Below the pieces are notes generated by a model. The model was not told the origin of the DNA. It was given only the letters and a program-made list of their open reading frames with translations, and did no database searches. The translations under genes were made by a program, and so were the position numbers. Below are positions 46,051 through 55,278 of a DNA stretch of 64,000 nt, piece by piece; position 1 is the stretch's first letter, and each line of letters starts with the position of its first letter. The DNA comes from Cupriavidus yeoncheonensis (GTDB taxonomy: Bacteria > Pseudomonadota > Gammaproteobacteria > Burkholderiales > Burkholderiaceae), in assembly GCF_905397275.1 (NCBI RefSeq), contig NZ_CAJPUY010000009.1:124001-188000 (forward strand), given 5' to 3'.

Positions 46051-46290
46051 ATGGCCGAAATCGGCGAATGGAAGAAGAAGGTCTATGAAACCCACGAAGT
46101 GCAGGTCCAGGTGCGGCTTCGCTCGCAAAGCGAGTGGGAATACACGGTTCGCGTCTGCCGCGCGGGCTGCAATATCCGCGCGACCGCGACGCTGATCGAA
46201 AAATCCCTGATCACCGACCACTACAAGTCTGCCGAAGCCGCGGAGATCGCCGGCTTTGCGCACGGAGAGCGGCTGGCCAAGCGGCTCTAG
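46051..46290 (+). CDS. Small hypothetical protein (79 aa)
   Basis: The protein (MAEIGEWKKKVYETHEVQVQ ... CRAGCNIRATATLIEKSLI) seems to form a short beta-sheet and a C-terminal helix (AAEIAGFAHGERLAKRL). GGAGA lies just upstream. The theme of charged strands then an Ala/Glu-rich helix is shared with the preceding gene, so the two may be distant relatives. Function is unknown; it is third in the run uvrB-ABM-small-small. Confidence 0.7.
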   Translation: MAEIGEWKKKVYETHEVQVQVRLRSQSEWEYTVRVCRAGCNIRATATLIEKSLITDHYKSAEAAEIAGFAHGERLAKRL

Positions 46291-46451
46291 CGGCTCTGGC
46301 GGCCTGCCGCCGGCTGGCGGCGCTAAAATCGCGTCCTTCGCCGGCAAGGCCTCCACGCGGCACCGGGTAGGGTCCGGCCCACGGCTGGTGCTTTGCGCCG
46401 GGTGGGTGCCGCCTGCTGGCCGCTTCCGTCCATTTCACCAGGCAGAAAGCC

Positions 46452-46943
46452 ATGAAGAAATACGCCATCCTGATGTGCTGCATGGGAAACATCTGCCGCT
46501 CGCCGACGGCCGAGGCGGTGTTGCGCGCCAAACTCGCCGCGGCCGGGCTTGGCGACCTGGTCGAGCTCGACTCGGCCGGCACCCATGACTACCACCTTGG
46601 CCGCGCCCCGGATCCGCGCACCCAGCGCCATGCGCAACGGCGCGGCTATGACCTGTCGGCGCTGCGGGCCCGCAAGGTCGGCTTGCCGGATTTCACGCGT
46701 TTCGACCTCGTGCTGGCCATGGACCGGGACAACCTCGAACGCCTGTCCGCCTTGTGTCCGCAGGCCGATGCACGGCAGTTGCGGCTGCTGATGAGCTTTG
46801 CCACCCGTCACGACGCGGACGAGGTGCCCGACCCCTATTACGGCGAAGTCGACGGTTTCGAGCGCGTGCTCGACTATGTGGAAGATGCCTGCGATGGCAT
46901 CGTCGACATGCTGCGCCAGCGTCTGCGTGATGCGCCCGCCTGA
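46452..46943 (+). CDS. Low-molecular-weight protein-tyrosine phosphatase
   Basis: The 163-residue phosphatase has the P-loop CMGNICRS (C-x5-R, Cys10 to Arg16) at the N-terminus and the general-acid loop PDPYYG near residue 125. Cytoplasmic enzymes of this class remove phosphate from Tyr and sometimes Arg residues of kinases such as BY-kinases that control polysaccharide export. No kinase or capsule genes adjoin it, so it is likely a general regulator. TAAAAT at 46324-46329 may be its -10 box. Confidence 0.93.
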   Translation: MKKYAILMCCMGNICRSPTAEAVLRAKLAAAGLGDLVELDSAGTHDYHLGRAPDPRTQRHAQRRGYDLSALRARKVGLPDFTRFDLVLAMDRDNLERLSALCPQADARQLRLLMSFATRHDADEVPDPYYGEVDGFERVLDYVEDACDGIVDMLRQRLRDAPA

Positions 46944-46985
46944 GGTGCTCGCCTGAGGTGCGCCTAACGCGCCCGCCTGAGGCGC
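46937..46985. repeat. Short tandem repeat of CGCCTGAGGTGC spanning a stop codon
   Basis: CGCCTGAGGTGC occurs at 46937-46948 and 46950-46961, CGCCTAACGC at 46961-46970 and CGCCTGAGGCGC at 46974-46985. The first copy contains the last codon and stop of the phosphatase gene. The repeats fill the gap to the next gene and look like slippage products. Confidence 0.7.
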
Positions 46986-47019
46986 GGCGCCGACGTTCCG
47001 CCATCCCTTGTGAGAATGC

Positions 47020-49137
47020 ATGCTTCGAACCCTGTTCCGGAAATGGCGCGAGTCGCGCAATGCAAGCCTTCAACTCGACGCCATCCTGACGGCGACGGAC
47101 CCGGATGCGCCGCTGGCGGAGCGCAACCGGTGGCTGATCGAACTGGGCTTCTGGATCCGCCGCGACGGCATGGCCGGCGTGGAGGTCGATGGCGGTGAAG
47201 GCCCCGGGCGCGGCACGCGCAGCTTTCGCGAACATGTGCGCATGCGCTACCTGGTGCAGGTGCTGGAACGCCATCCCGACTGGGCGGAACGATTCGGCGC
47301 CACGATGCGCAGCATCGTGCGCGACAACGATCCCACCGCGCTGTTCTGCGATACCGGCGTGGCGTCCCATCCGGGCTTCGTCAGCGAGATGGTCCACCGC
47401 CTGCAGGCGCGCTTTCTGCCGCCGCCGCCGAACCGCAGCGACATGGCGGCGCTGTTCGCGCTGCTGTTCGTCGGGCAGCACGATGCCGAATGGGTCGAAG
47501 CCCTCGACGACGAACTGCTTGCCCGGCTCGCGCGCGTGCTTCGCGCGGGCATGACCGCTGCGGGTGAGGCCGATGGAGGTGCGCAGGCGATGGCCCGCTA
47601 CTGGGCGGCGCTCGGACACATGCTGTCGACCAGCATCGCCGTGCTCGTGAGCCAGGTCCGCGCCACCGGCCTGAGCCAGTCCGTGCGCTCGCGCCTGCGG
47701 GGCAGGGTGGAAGACACGCCGTTCTACCAGCTCGACAGCGCCATCAAGGCATTGTGCGAGCCCGGCCTGACGCATGCTGACGAGGCCTTCGGCCATCGCC
47801 TGAACTATTTCCGCGCGCTGCTCGACGGCTGCCATGCCGCCGCCCTCCAGGTCTATGCGGAACTGGAGGAGAACGGGGTCTCGGTGGAGGTCGTGTTCCA
47901 GATCGAGCGCATGAAGGTTCAGCTCGCGCGTATCGAGTTGCTGCTGGCCGCATGGGTGGAGCCGGGTCGTCCTGGCATGCACGCGCACCTGGTGGCGGAG
48001 CTGATCCGTTCCACGCAGGCGCGCCGCAGTGTGTCCGACCTGGCCGGCGCCTCGTTCGCGCAACTGGCGCGCCGGGTGGTGGAGCGCTCGGCCGAGACCG
48101 GCGAGCACTACATCACGCGCGACCGCAAGGAGTATGGCGAACTCATGCGGGCGGCGGCCGGTGGCGGGCTGATCACCGTTGCGACCGTGTACCTGAAGTT
48201 CCTGATCTACGGCCTGCACCTCGACAAGTTCATCGAAGGGCTGCTCGCCTCGCTCAATTACGCGGGCAGCTTCCTAATCATCCATTTCGCGCATTTCACG
48301 CTCGCCACCAAGCAGCCCGCCATGACCGGCCCGGCACTCGCGCACCGGCTCGATGCGGTTGGGCGGCCTGAAGGGCTAGAAGTGTTCGTCGACGATACCA
48401 TCGCGATGATCCGGTCCAATGCGGCCGCCATCTTCGGCAACCTGGCGGTGGTGTTTCCTGTCGCGCTGGCGATCCAGTGGCTGGCCAACAAGATCCTGGG
48501 CGCCAACCTGATCACGCCGGCCAAGGCCATTGCCACCATCGAATCGTTCTCGATCGTGGGGCCGACTCCGCTCTACGCGGTGTTCACGGGCGTGCTGCTG
48601 TGGCTGTCGAGCCTGATCGCGGGCTGGGCCGACAACTGGTTCGCACTGCATAAGGTGCACGACGTCATGGCCTACAACCGCCGCCTGCGCTATGTGCTGG
48701 GCGAGCGCGGGGCGCAGCGGCTCGCCGACTTCTGGCAGCGCAATATGTCCGGCATCAGCGCCAATGTGTCGCTGGGTTTGCTGCTGGGGCTGGGGCCGGA
48801 AATCCTGAGCTTCGTCGGTCCGCATATGGAAGTGCGGCACGTGACGCTTTCGACGGGCTCGGTGGGCACCGCGCTCGGGGTGCTGGGACTGGAGGCGCTG
48901 CGGCTGCCTTCGCTCTGGCTCGCGGTGGCTGGCATCGCGCTGATGGGGGTGCTGAACGTGGCGGTGAGCTTCGCGCTGGCCTTCAATATGGCGCTGCGGT
49001 CACGTAGCCTGAGGCGGGTGGACCGGGCCGAACTCAGCGCGGCCGTGCGGCGCCGCATCCTGAAGCACCCACTGTCACTGATCGTGCCGCCCCGGATGGC
49101 AGGCGCGGAGCCGGTTGCGGGCAGCCGCCGGGCTTGA
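47020..49137 (+). CDS. Gcr-type 'site-specific recombinase' family membrane protein
   Basis: The 705-residue protein matches the betaproteobacterial family named after Neisseria gcr and labelled site-specific recombinase in databases. The N-terminal half is helical and soluble; the C-terminal half has several membrane helices (LITVATVYLKFLIYGLHL, GNLAVVFPVALAIQWLANKI, PLYAVFTGVLLWLSSLIAGW, LSLGLLLGLG-like). No recombinase catalytic motif is visible, so the family name is doubtful and a membrane role is more likely. It is between the phosphatase gene and iscR. Confidence 0.8.
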   Translation: MLRTLFRKWRESRNASLQLDAILTATDPDAPLAERNRWLIELGFWIRRDGMAGVEVDGGEGPGRGTRSFREHVRMRYLVQVLERHPDWAERFGATMRSIVRDNDPTALFCDTGVASHPGFVSEMVHRLQARFLPPPPNRSDMAALFALLFVGQHDAEWVEALDDELLARLARVLRAGMTAAGEADGGAQAMARYWAALGHMLSTSIAVLVSQVRATGLSQSVRSRLRGRVEDTPFYQLDSAIKALCEPGLTHADEAFGHRLNYFRALLDGCHAAALQVYAELEENGVSVEVVFQIERMKVQLARIELLLAAWVEPGRPGMHAHLVAELIRSTQARRSVSDLAGASFAQLARRVVERSAETGEHYITRDRKEYGELMRAAAGGGLITVATVYLKFLIYGLHLDKFIEGLLASLNYAGSFLIIHFAHFTLATKQPAMTGPALAHRLDAVGRPEGLEVFVDDTIAMIRSNAAAIFGNLAVVFPVALAIQWLANKILGANLITPAKAIATIESFSIVGPTPLYAVFTGVLLWLSSLIAGWADNWFALHKVHDVMAYNRRLRYVLGERGAQRLADFWQRNMSGISANVSLGLLLGLGPEILSFVGPHMEVRHVTLSTGSVGTALGVLGLEALRLPSLWLAVAGIALMGVLNVAVSFALAFNMALRSRSLRRVDRAELSAAVRRRILKHPLSLIVPPRMAGAEPVAGSRRA

Positions 49138-49152
49138 TGCAGTGCCGTAGGG

Positions 49153-49177
49153 GTAGTTGACTGAATTACTCGGGTAC
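49153..49177 (+). promoter_or_regulatory. IscR type 1 box overlapping the -35
   Basis: This 25-nt site (GTAGTTGACT, GAATT, ACTCGGGTAC) fits the type 1 IscR consensus well and covers the -35 box TTGACT. Confidence 0.7.
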
Positions 49178-49186
49178 CTTTATACT
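49157..49186 (+). promoter_or_regulatory. iscR promoter
   Basis: TTGACT (49157-49162) and TATACT (49181-49186) are separated by 18 nt and lie 34 nt before the iscR start codon. Both hexamers are within or next to IscR boxes, so bound IscR should block RNA polymerase. Confidence 0.8.
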
Positions 49187-49206
49187 TGACGGAAACGATC
49201 AAGTAT
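49182..49206 (+). promoter_or_regulatory. IscR type 1 box overlapping the -10
   Basis: ATACTTGA and TCAAGTAT are perfect inverted repeats with a 9-nt spacer, the 25-nt length of type 1 IscR sites. It covers the -10 region and lies 29 nt (centre to centre) from the first box, ending 13 nt before the iscR ATG. Confidence 0.75.
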
Positions 49207-49219
49207 TAAGCCCTGCATC

Positions 49220-49777
49220 ATGAGACTGACCACCAAAGGCCGCTTCGCGGTAACTGCGATGATCGACCTGGCCATGCGCCAGGATCAGGGACCCGTCACG
49301 CTCGCCGGCATCAGCCAGCGGCAGAAGATCTCGCTGTCCTACCTGGAACAGCTGTTCGGCAAGCTGCGCCGGCATGAGATCGTCGAAAGCGTGCGCGGCC
49401 CCGGCGGTGGCTACAGCCTCGCGCGCAAGGCAGAAGACGTCACCGTGGCGGACATCATCATCGCCGTGGACGAGCCCCTCGATGCCACCCAGTGCGGTGG
49501 AAAGGGCAATTGTAACGGAGACGACGGCTCCGGGCGTTGCATGACCCACGAACTGTGGGCGACGCTGAACCAGAAGATGGTCGAATACCTCGATTCCGTC
49601 TCCCTCAAGAACCTCGTGGACCAGCAGCGCGCCAAGCAGCCGGCCGTCCTGCACGACATGCGCGAAGACGCCGCCGTGCAGCAGGCGGCACCCGCAGTGC
49701 GCGGCAAGGCGGACGCGGCAGAGAAGCCAGTCCGCGCCCGGGTGGTGAATTCGGTTTTCAGCCTGGCGCAGTCCTGA
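49220..49777 (+). CDS. iscR: Fe-S cluster regulator IscR
   Basis: This Rrf2-family repressor binds a 2Fe-2S cluster and represses the isc operon when clusters are plentiful. The 185-residue protein has a winged helix ([50 protein letters not shown]) and the three cluster Cys in QCGGKGNC and [10 protein letters not shown]. The spacing between the second and third Cys is eight residues instead of five as in E. coli. A tail of about 50 residues extends beyond the E. coli length. Two IscR boxes overlap its promoter. Confidence 0.97.
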   Translation: MRLTTKGRFAVTAMIDLAMRQDQGPVTLAGISQRQKISLSYLEQLFGKLRRHEIVESVRGPGGGYSLARKAEDVTVADIIIAVDEPLDATQCGGKGNCNGDDGSGRCMTHELWATLNQKMVEYLDSVSLKNLVDQQRAKQPAVLHDMREDAAVQQAAPAVRGKADAAEKPVRARVVNSVFSLAQS

Positions 49778-49844
49778 AGCGCCCGGCAGGCAAGCAGCGA
49801 AGCAAGCGATCAGCGGTCCCCCTGAACAGAAGGCAGTCATAACG

Positions 49845-51062
49845 ATGAGCACCCCACATTTCCCCATCTACATGGATTACTCGGCCACGACACCGGTGGA
49901 CCCGCGCGTGGCGGACAAGATGATTCCGTACCTGCGCGAGCAGTTCGGCAATCCCGCGTCGCGCAGCCACGCCTATGGCTGGGATGCGGAGCGTGCGGTG
50001 GAAGAGGCGCGTGAACAGGTGGCCGCACTGGTCGGCGCCGATCCGCGTGAAATCGTGTGGACGTCGGGGGCGACGGAATCGGACAACCTGGCGATCAAGG
50101 GCGCCGCAAATTTCTATTCGGGCAAGGGCAAGCACATCATCACGGTGAAGACCGAGCACAAGGCCGTGCTCGACACCACGCGTGAGCTGGAGCGCCAGGG
50201 CTTCGAGGTGACCTACCTCGACGTGAAGGACGACGGCCTGATCGACATGGAAGTGTTCAAGCAGGCCATTCGCCCGGACACGATCCTGGTGTCGGTGATG
50301 CTGGTGAACAACGAGATCGGCGTGATCCAGGACGTCGAGCAGATCGGCGCGATCTGCCGCGAGAAGGGCATCATTTTCCATTGCGACGCCGCGCAGGCGA
50401 CCGGCAAGGTAGCGATCGACCTGAACACGCTGAAGTGCGACCTGATGTCGTTCTCGGCCCACAAGACCTACGGCCCGAAGGGCATCGGCGCGCTCTACGT
50501 GCGCCGCAAGCCGCGCGTGCGCATCGAGGCGCAGATGCACGGCGGCGGCCATGAGCGCGGCATGCGCTCGGGCACGCTGGCCCCGCACCAGATCGTCGGC
50601 ATGGGCGAAGCCTTCCGCATCGCCCGCGAGGAAATGGCGACCGAGAACGAGCGCATCCGCATGCTGCGCGATCGCCTGTGGAACGGCCTGAAGAGCATGG
50701 AAGAGGTCTACCTGAACGGCGACTTCGAGCAGCGCGTGCCGCACAACCTGAACGTCAGCTTCAACTTCGTCGAAGGCGAGTCGCTGATCATGGCAATCAA
50801 GGACGTGGCGGTGTCGTCGGGCTCGGCCTGCACCTCGGCCTCGCTGGAGCCGTCTTACGTGCTGCGCGCGCTGGGCCGCAATGACGAGCTCGCGCACAGC
50901 TCGATCCGCTTCACGGTCGGCCGCTTCACCACCGAGCAGGAAATCGACTTCACCGTCGAACTGCTCAAGAGCAAGATCGGCAAGCTGCGCGACCTGTCGC
51001 CGCTGTGGGAGATGTTCAAGGACGGCGTCGACCTGAATTCGATCCAGTGGGCCGCGCACTGA
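49845..51062 (+). CDS. iscS: Cysteine desulfurase
   Basis: IscS takes sulfur from L-cysteine for Fe-S clusters and tRNA thiolation. The 405-residue PLP enzyme has [13 protein letters not shown] at the N-terminus, the PLP-Lys in [14 protein letters not shown] (about residue 206), [13 protein letters not shown] and the catalytic Cys loop [10 protein letters not shown] (about residue 328), as in E. coli IscS. It is 67 nt after iscR and 52 nt before iscU. Confidence 0.98.
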   Translation: MSTPHFPIYMDYSATTPVDPRVADKMIPYLREQFGNPASRSHAYGWDAERAVEEAREQVAALVGADPREIVWTSGATESDNLAIKGAANFYSGKGKHIITVKTEHKAVLDTTRELERQGFEVTYLDVKDDGLIDMEVFKQAIRPDTILVSVMLVNNEIGVIQDVEQIGAICREKGIIFHCDAAQATGKVAIDLNTLKCDLMSFSAHKTYGPKGIGALYVRRKPRVRIEAQMHGGGHERGMRSGTLAPHQIVGMGEAFRIAREEMATENERIRMLRDRLWNGLKSMEEVYLNGDFEQRVPHNLNVSFNFVEGESLIMAIKDVAVSSGSACTSASLEPSYVLRALGRNDELAHSSIRFTVGRFTTEQEIDFTVELLKSKIGKLRDLSPLWEMFKDGVDLNSIQWAAH

Positions 51063-51114
51063 GCGCCGCCCGCATGCACGACCCCCATAAAAGATTACGC
51101 ACGAGGTAAGCAAA

Positions 51115-51516
51115 ATGTCATACAGCACCAAGGTTCTCGACCACTATGAAAACCCCCGCAACGTCGGCTCCTTTGACAAGGGTGATGACACCGTGGGTAC
51201 CGGCATGGTCGGTGCCCCGGCTTGCGGCGACGTGATGAAGCTCCAGATCAAGGTGAACGAAGCCGGCGTGATCGAAGACGCCAAGTTCAAGACCTATGGC
51301 TGTGGCTCGGCCATTGCCTCGTCCTCGCTCGTGACCGAGTGGGTGAAGGGCAAGACCGTCGACCAGGCGCTGGATATCAAGAACACGCAGATCGCCGAAG
51401 AACTGGCACTGCCACCGGTGAAGATCCACTGCTCGATTCTCGCCGAGGACGCCATCAAGGCCGCCGTCGAGGACTACAAGAAGAAGCACCCGGCCGCCGA
51501 CCAGAAGGCCGCCTGA
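51115..51516 (+). CDS. iscU: Fe-S cluster scaffold protein
   Basis: IscU builds 2Fe-2S and 4Fe-4S clusters from sulfur given by IscS. The 133-residue protein has the three cluster Cys in [18 protein letters not shown] and KIHCSIL, the conserved Asp (GDVM), and the HscA-recognition motif LPPVK. It lies within the isc operon between iscS and iscA. Confidence 0.98.
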   Translation: MSYSTKVLDHYENPRNVGSFDKGDDTVGTGMVGAPACGDVMKLQIKVNEAGVIEDAKFKTYGCGSAIASSSLVTEWVKGKTVDQALDIKNTQIAEELALPPVKIHCSILAEDAIKAAVEDYKKKHPAADQKAA

Positions 51517-51554
51517 GCTTCTTGAGTTCCGAACGTAGAAGGGAAGACGCAACG

Positions 51555-51875
51555 ATGATCACGATGACCGAGAAGGCCGCCAGGCACGTGGCCCGTTACC
51601 TGGAGCGCCGCGGCAAGGGCGTGGGCCTGCGCCTTGGCGTGAAGACCACGGGCTGCTCGGGCCTGGCCTACAAGCTCGAATACGTTGACGAGCTGCATCC
51701 TGAAGACCAGGTGTTCGAGACGCACGGCATCAAGGTCATTGTCGACGCCAAGAGCCTGCCGTACATCGACGGCACCGAACTCGACTACGCGCGCGAAGGG
51801 TTGAACGAAGGTTTCCGCTTCAACAATCCGAACGTGAAGGACGAGTGCGGCTGCGGCGAGTCCTTCACGGTCTGA
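51555..51875 (+). CDS. iscA: A-type Fe-S carrier protein
   Basis: IscA receives and hands on iron or Fe-S clusters, mainly for 4Fe-4S proteins. The 106-residue protein has the three conserved Cys: TGCSGLAYK (about residue 36) and DECGCGESF near the C-terminus. It starts 38 nt after iscU. A DUF3565 gene rather than hscB follows. Confidence 0.96.
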   Translation: MITMTEKAARHVARYLERRGKGVGLRLGVKTTGCSGLAYKLEYVDELHPEDQVFETHGIKVIVDAKSLPYIDGTELDYAREGLNEGFRFNNPNVKDECGCGESFTV

Positions 51876-51897
51876 ACGCCGGCGCGGACGGTACCGG

Positions 51898-52140
51898 ATG
51901 GAACGCTGCATCGTCGGCTTCCATCGGGACGAGGAAGGCGACTGGGTCGCCGAACTCGATTGCGGGCACGGGCAGCACATGCGCCACAATCCGCCCTGGC
52001 AACTGCGGCCGTGGACGGCCACGGAGCGGGGCAGGGCGGCCCGGCTTGGCGCAACGGTGAACTGCCTGAAATGCGATCGCAACGAAGCGCCGGCCGATTG
52101 GGCGCGGGAACCTGAGCAGCGGCGCGCCGGAGGCGGTTGA
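51898..52140 (+). CDS. DUF3565 family small protein inside the isc operon
   Basis: The 80-residue protein (MERCIVGFHRDEEGDWVAEL) has conserved metal-ligand-like residues: DCGHGQHMRHNPPW and CLKCDR, a possible Cys/His zinc or iron site. It belongs to DUF3565, whose function is unknown. It begins 22 nt after iscA and precedes hscB, inside the canonical iscA-hscB junction, so it is probably cotranscribed with the isc genes. Its His/Cys pattern makes a metal-related role plausible but unproven. Confidence 0.8.
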   Translation: MERCIVGFHRDEEGDWVAELDCGHGQHMRHNPPWQLRPWTATERGRAARLGATVNCLKCDRNEAPADWAREPEQRRAGGG

Positions 52141-52154
52141 CGTGAATGCACAAG

Positions 52155-52178
52155 GGGGCGGCGCGGCCGCTCCTTTTT
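52155..52178 (+). terminator. Intra-operon terminator before hscB
   Basis: GGGGCGGC and GCCGCTCC (one G-U pair) form an 8-bp stem with a GCG loop, followed by five T, G, two T. It stands 14 nt after the DUF3565 stop and runs into the hscB ribosome-binding region. It should release part of the transcripts before hscB. Confidence 0.7.
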
Positions 52179-52191
52179 GTTGGGGAAGCTG

Positions 52192-52710
52192 TTGAAAGAC
52201 GATTTTTTTGCGCTGTTCGGCTTGCCATTGCAGTTCGGCGTGGATGAGGCGGCGCTGGATGCCGCTTACCGTACCGTGCAGTCGCAGGCGCATCCGGACC
52301 GCTTCGCCAATGCGGGCGACGCCGAGCGGCGCGTGGCGATGCAGTGGGCCGCGCATGCCAACGAGGCCTACCGCACGCTGCGCCAGCCGCTCAAGCGCGC
52401 GATCTACCTGCTGGGTTTGCGCGGCGTGGATGTGCAGGCGGAGAACAACACCGCCATGTCGCCCGCGTTCCTGATGCAGCAGATGGAATGGCGCGAGGAC
52501 TTGCAGGACGCCGTCGAGTCCCGTGATATCGGTCGCCTGGATGGCCTGCTGCGTTCGTTGCGCCAGGAAAAGCGCGAGCGGCATGCGGCGCTTGGCGCGC
52601 TGCTGGACGCCGGCGACAACCAGGCCGCGGGTGCGGCGGTACGGCAGCTGATGTTCATCGAGAAGATCGAACACGATACCAGCGAAGCGATCGACCGGCT
52701 GGAAGAGTAG
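52192..52710 (+). CDS. hscB: Fe-S co-chaperone HscB (J-domain)
   Basis: HscB brings IscU to HscA and stimulates its ATPase. The 172-residue protein has a J-domain with HPD ([10 protein letters not shown], near residue 37) and a C-terminal three-helix IscU-binding domain. The start is a TTG: I chose 52192, giving [16 protein letters not shown] in register with E. coli MDYFTLFGL, with GGGGAAG upstream; TTG 52177 and 52180 fall in the T-run of the preceding terminator. The weak TTG start and the hairpin both suggest low HscB output. Confidence 0.88.
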   Translation: MKDDFFALFGLPLQFGVDEAALDAAYRTVQSQAHPDRFANAGDAERRVAMQWAAHANEAYRTLRQPLKRAIYLLGLRGVDVQAENNTAMSPAFLMQQMEWREDLQDAVESRDIGRLDGLLRSLRQEKRERHAALGALLDAGDNQAAGAAVRQLMFIEKIEHDTSEAIDRLEE

Positions 52711-52807
52711 TCCCGGCACGTTTGGCGGGGCCATGTGACAATGGCGCCCGTCGCGAAAGCCGCCTGCGCGGCGGTCACCATCGCGCACGAGAAAGCGAAG
52801 AAACATC

Positions 52808-54673
52808 ATGGCACTGCTCCAGATTTCCGAACCCGGCATGTCGCCGGCGCCCCATCAACGCCGGCTGGCCGTTGGCATCGACCTTGGCACCACCAACTCG
52901 CTGGTGGCGGCGGTGCGCAACAGCATCCCCGAAGTCCTGGCCGACGATCGCGGCCGCGCGCTGCTGCCCTCGGTGGTGCGCTACCTGGCGGACCGCACCA
53001 CGCATATCGGCTACCGCGCCCAGGACGAGGCGGTGCGCGACCCCAAGAACACCATCGTTTCGGTCAAGCGCTTCATGGGCCGTGGCCTGAAGGACGTGGC
53101 CCACAACGAGCACAGCCCTTACGATTTCGTCGATGCGCCCGGCATGGTGCAGATCAAGACCGTTGCGGGCGTGAAGAGCCCCGTGGAAGTCTCGGCCGAG
53201 ATCCTGGCGACGCTGCGCCAGCGCGCCGAGGACTCGCTCGGCGATGACCTGGTCGGCGCCGTCATCACCGTGCCGGCTTACTTCGACGAAGCGCAGCGCC
53301 AGGCCACCAAGGACGCCGCGCGCCTGGCCGGGCTGGAAGTGCTGCGCCTGCTCAACGAGCCCACCGCGGCGGCGATCGCCTATGGCCTCGACAATGCGTC
53401 CGAGGGCCTCTACGCGGTCTATGACCTCGGCGGCGGCACCTTCGATATCTCGATCCTGAAGCTGACCAAGGGCGTGTTCGAGGTCCTGTCGACGGGCGGC
53501 GATTCCGCGCTTGGCGGCGACGATTTCGACCAGCGCCTGCTGTGCTGGATCGTCGAGCAGGCGGGCTTGCAGCCCTTGTCGGCGCAGGACATGCGACTGC
53601 TGATGGTGCGCGCGCGCGCCGCCAAGGAAGCGCTGTCGGAAAACGACAGCACCGTGATCGACGCCGTGCTGGAATCCGGCGAGATCGTGCACCTGGCGCT
53701 GACTGACGAGGTCTTCAACACCATCACCGCGCACCTCGTGCAGAAGACCCTCGCGCCCGTGCGCAAGGCGCTGCGCGATGCTGGCGTTGCGGCCGACGAG
53801 GTCCAGGGCGTGGTGCTGGTCGGCGGTGCCACGCGCATGCCGTCGATCTGCAAGGCAGTCGGCGATTTCTTTGGCCAGCCGCCGCTGACCAATCTCGACC
53901 CGGATCGTGTCGTCGCGCTCGGCGCCGCGATGCAGGCCAACCTGCTGGCCGGCAACCATGCGCCCGGCGAGGACTGGCTGCTGCTGGACGTGATTCCGCT
54001 GTCGCTCGGCGTGGAAACCATGGGCGGACTCGTGGAGAAGATCATTCCGCGCAACAGCACCATTCCCGTGGCGCGCGCGCAGGAGTTCACCACCTTCAAG
54101 GACGGCCAGACCGCCATGGCCATCCACGTGCTGCAGGGCGAGCGCGAGCTGGCCAGCGACTGCCGTTCGCTGGCGCGCTTCGAACTGCGCGGCATTCCGC
54201 CGATGGTGGCCGGCGCGGCGCGCATCCGCGTGACCTACCAGGTCGACGCTGACGGCCTGCTGTCGGTCACCGCGCGCGAAACGCATTCGGGCGTGGAGTC
54301 GTCGGTCACCGTGAAGCCGTCGTATGGCCTGGCCGACGACGACATTGCGCGCATGCTGCAGGAAAGCTTCCGCGAAGCCGAGCACGACATGAAGAGCCGC
54401 GCGCTGGCCGAGGAGCGCGTCGAAGCCGACCGCCTGGTCGAAGCCACCGCGCGCGCGCTGGAGACGGACGGCGACCTGCTGTCCGCCGACGAGCGTGCCG
54501 CGGTCGAGGCGCTGATTGCCTCGGTACGTGACATTGCCACCGGCGAAGATCATCACGCCATCAAGGCCGCGGTCGAGACGCTGTCGCGCGGCACCGACGA
54601 ATTCGCCGCCCGCCGCATGGACCGCTCGATCAAGAGCGCGCTGGCCGGGCGCAAGGTGCAGGAACTCGGCTGA
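52808..54673 (+). CDS. hscA: Hsp70-type Fe-S chaperone HscA
   Basis: HscA, with HscB, drives transfer of clusters from IscU. The 621-residue Hsp70 has the ATPase signatures [28 protein letters not shown] and [12 protein letters not shown], and a substrate domain with the HscA-type [15 protein letters not shown]. It lacks the long DnaK C-terminal lid tail. It is 97 nt after hscB and 43 nt before fdx. Confidence 0.97.
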   Translation: MALLQISEPGMSPAPHQRRLAVGIDLGTTNSLVAAVRNSIPEVLADDRGRALLPSVVRYLADRTTHIGYRAQDEAVRDPKNTIVSVKRFMGRGLKDVAHNEHSPYDFVDAPGMVQIKTVAGVKSPVEVSAEILATLRQRAEDSLGDDLVGAVITVPAYFDEAQRQATKDAARLAGLEVLRLLNEPTAAAIAYGLDNASEGLYAVYDLGGGTFDISILKLTKGVFEVLSTGGDSALGGDDFDQRLLCWIVEQAGLQPLSAQDMRLLMVRARAAKEALSENDSTVIDAVLESGEIVHLALTDEVFNTITAHLVQKTLAPVRKALRDAGVAADEVQGVVLVGGATRMPSICKAVGDFFGQPPLTNLDPDRVVALGAAMQANLLAGNHAPGEDWLLLDVIPLSLGVETMGGLVEKIIPRNSTIPVARAQEFTTFKDGQTAMAIHVLQGERELASDCRSLARFELRGIPPMVAGAARIRVTYQVDADGLLSVTARETHSGVESSVTVKPSYGLADDDIARMLQESFREAEHDMKSRALAEERVEADRLVEATARALETDGDLLSADERAAVEALIASVRDIATGEDHHAIKAAVETLSRGTDEFAARRMDRSIKSALAGRKVQELG

Positions 54674-54716
54674 TCACCGGCCCTTGCACCACCAGGAATC
54701 AATACCAGGACACGAC

Positions 54717-55055
54717 ATGCCACAGATCATCGTATTGCCCCACGCCGAATACTGCCCGGAAGGGGCGGTGATCGAAGCCAAGACCGGCGTCAGCGTCTGC
54801 GACGCGCTGCTGGCCAACGACATCGACATCGAGCACGCCTGCGAGAAGTCGTGCGCGTGCACAACCTGCCACGTGATCGTGCGCGAGGGCTTCAACTCGC
54901 TCGACGATGCCGAGGAGAAGGAAGAAGACCTGCTCGACAAGGCCTGGGGCCTGGAGCCCAATTCGCGCCTGTCATGCCAGGCTATCGTCGCCGACGAAGA
55001 CCTGACCGTCGAGATCCCGAAGTACACCATCAACCATGCCAAGGAAGGCCACTGA
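54717..55055 (+). CDS. fdx: ISC-type 2Fe-2S ferredoxin
   Basis: Fdx gives electrons for cluster assembly on IscU. The 112-residue protein has the cluster motif CEKSCACTTC (C-x5-C-x2-C) near residues 42-51 and the fourth Cys in LSCQAIV. It follows hscA and precedes iscX by 15 nt. AGGA lies shortly before the ATG at 54717. Confidence 0.97.
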   Translation: MPQIIVLPHAEYCPEGAVIEAKTGVSVCDALLANDIDIEHACEKSCACTTCHVIVREGFNSLDDAEEKEEDLLDKAWGLEPNSRLSCQAIVADEDLTVEIPKYTINHAKEGH

Positions 55056-55070
55056 GGCCCGGAGAACCCC

Positions 55071-55265
55071 ATGAAGTGGACCGACACCTACGACATCGCT
55101 TCGGCGCTGTATGACAAGTTTCCCGACGTGGATCCGGTAACGATCCGCTTCACGGACCTGCGCAAGTGGGTGCTGGAGCTGGACGGCTTCAGCGACCTGC
55201 CCGAGCGCTCGGGCGAGAAGATCCTCGAAGCGATCCAGGCGGCGTGGATCGAGGAAGCGAACTGA
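55071..55265 (+). CDS. iscX: IscX (YfhJ) small acidic Fe-S assembly protein
   Basis: The 64-residue protein (MKWTDTYDIASALYDKFPDV, then RFTDLRKWVLELDGF) matches IscX, which binds iron and IscS and tunes the rate of cluster formation. It is the last isc gene, 15 nt after fdx. It meets the converging outer-membrane-protein gene after only 13 nt, with no terminator between. Confidence 0.95.
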   Translation: MKWTDTYDIASALYDKFPDVDPVTIRFTDLRKWVLELDGFSDLPERSGEKILEAIQAAWIEEAN

Positions 55266-55278
55266 GCCCCCGGCACCA

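Noticed and set aside
47020..49137. Mobile element suggested by the family name 'site-specific recombinase'
   Set aside because: No terminal repeats, no catalytic motif, membrane helices present, and flanked by conserved housekeeping genes.
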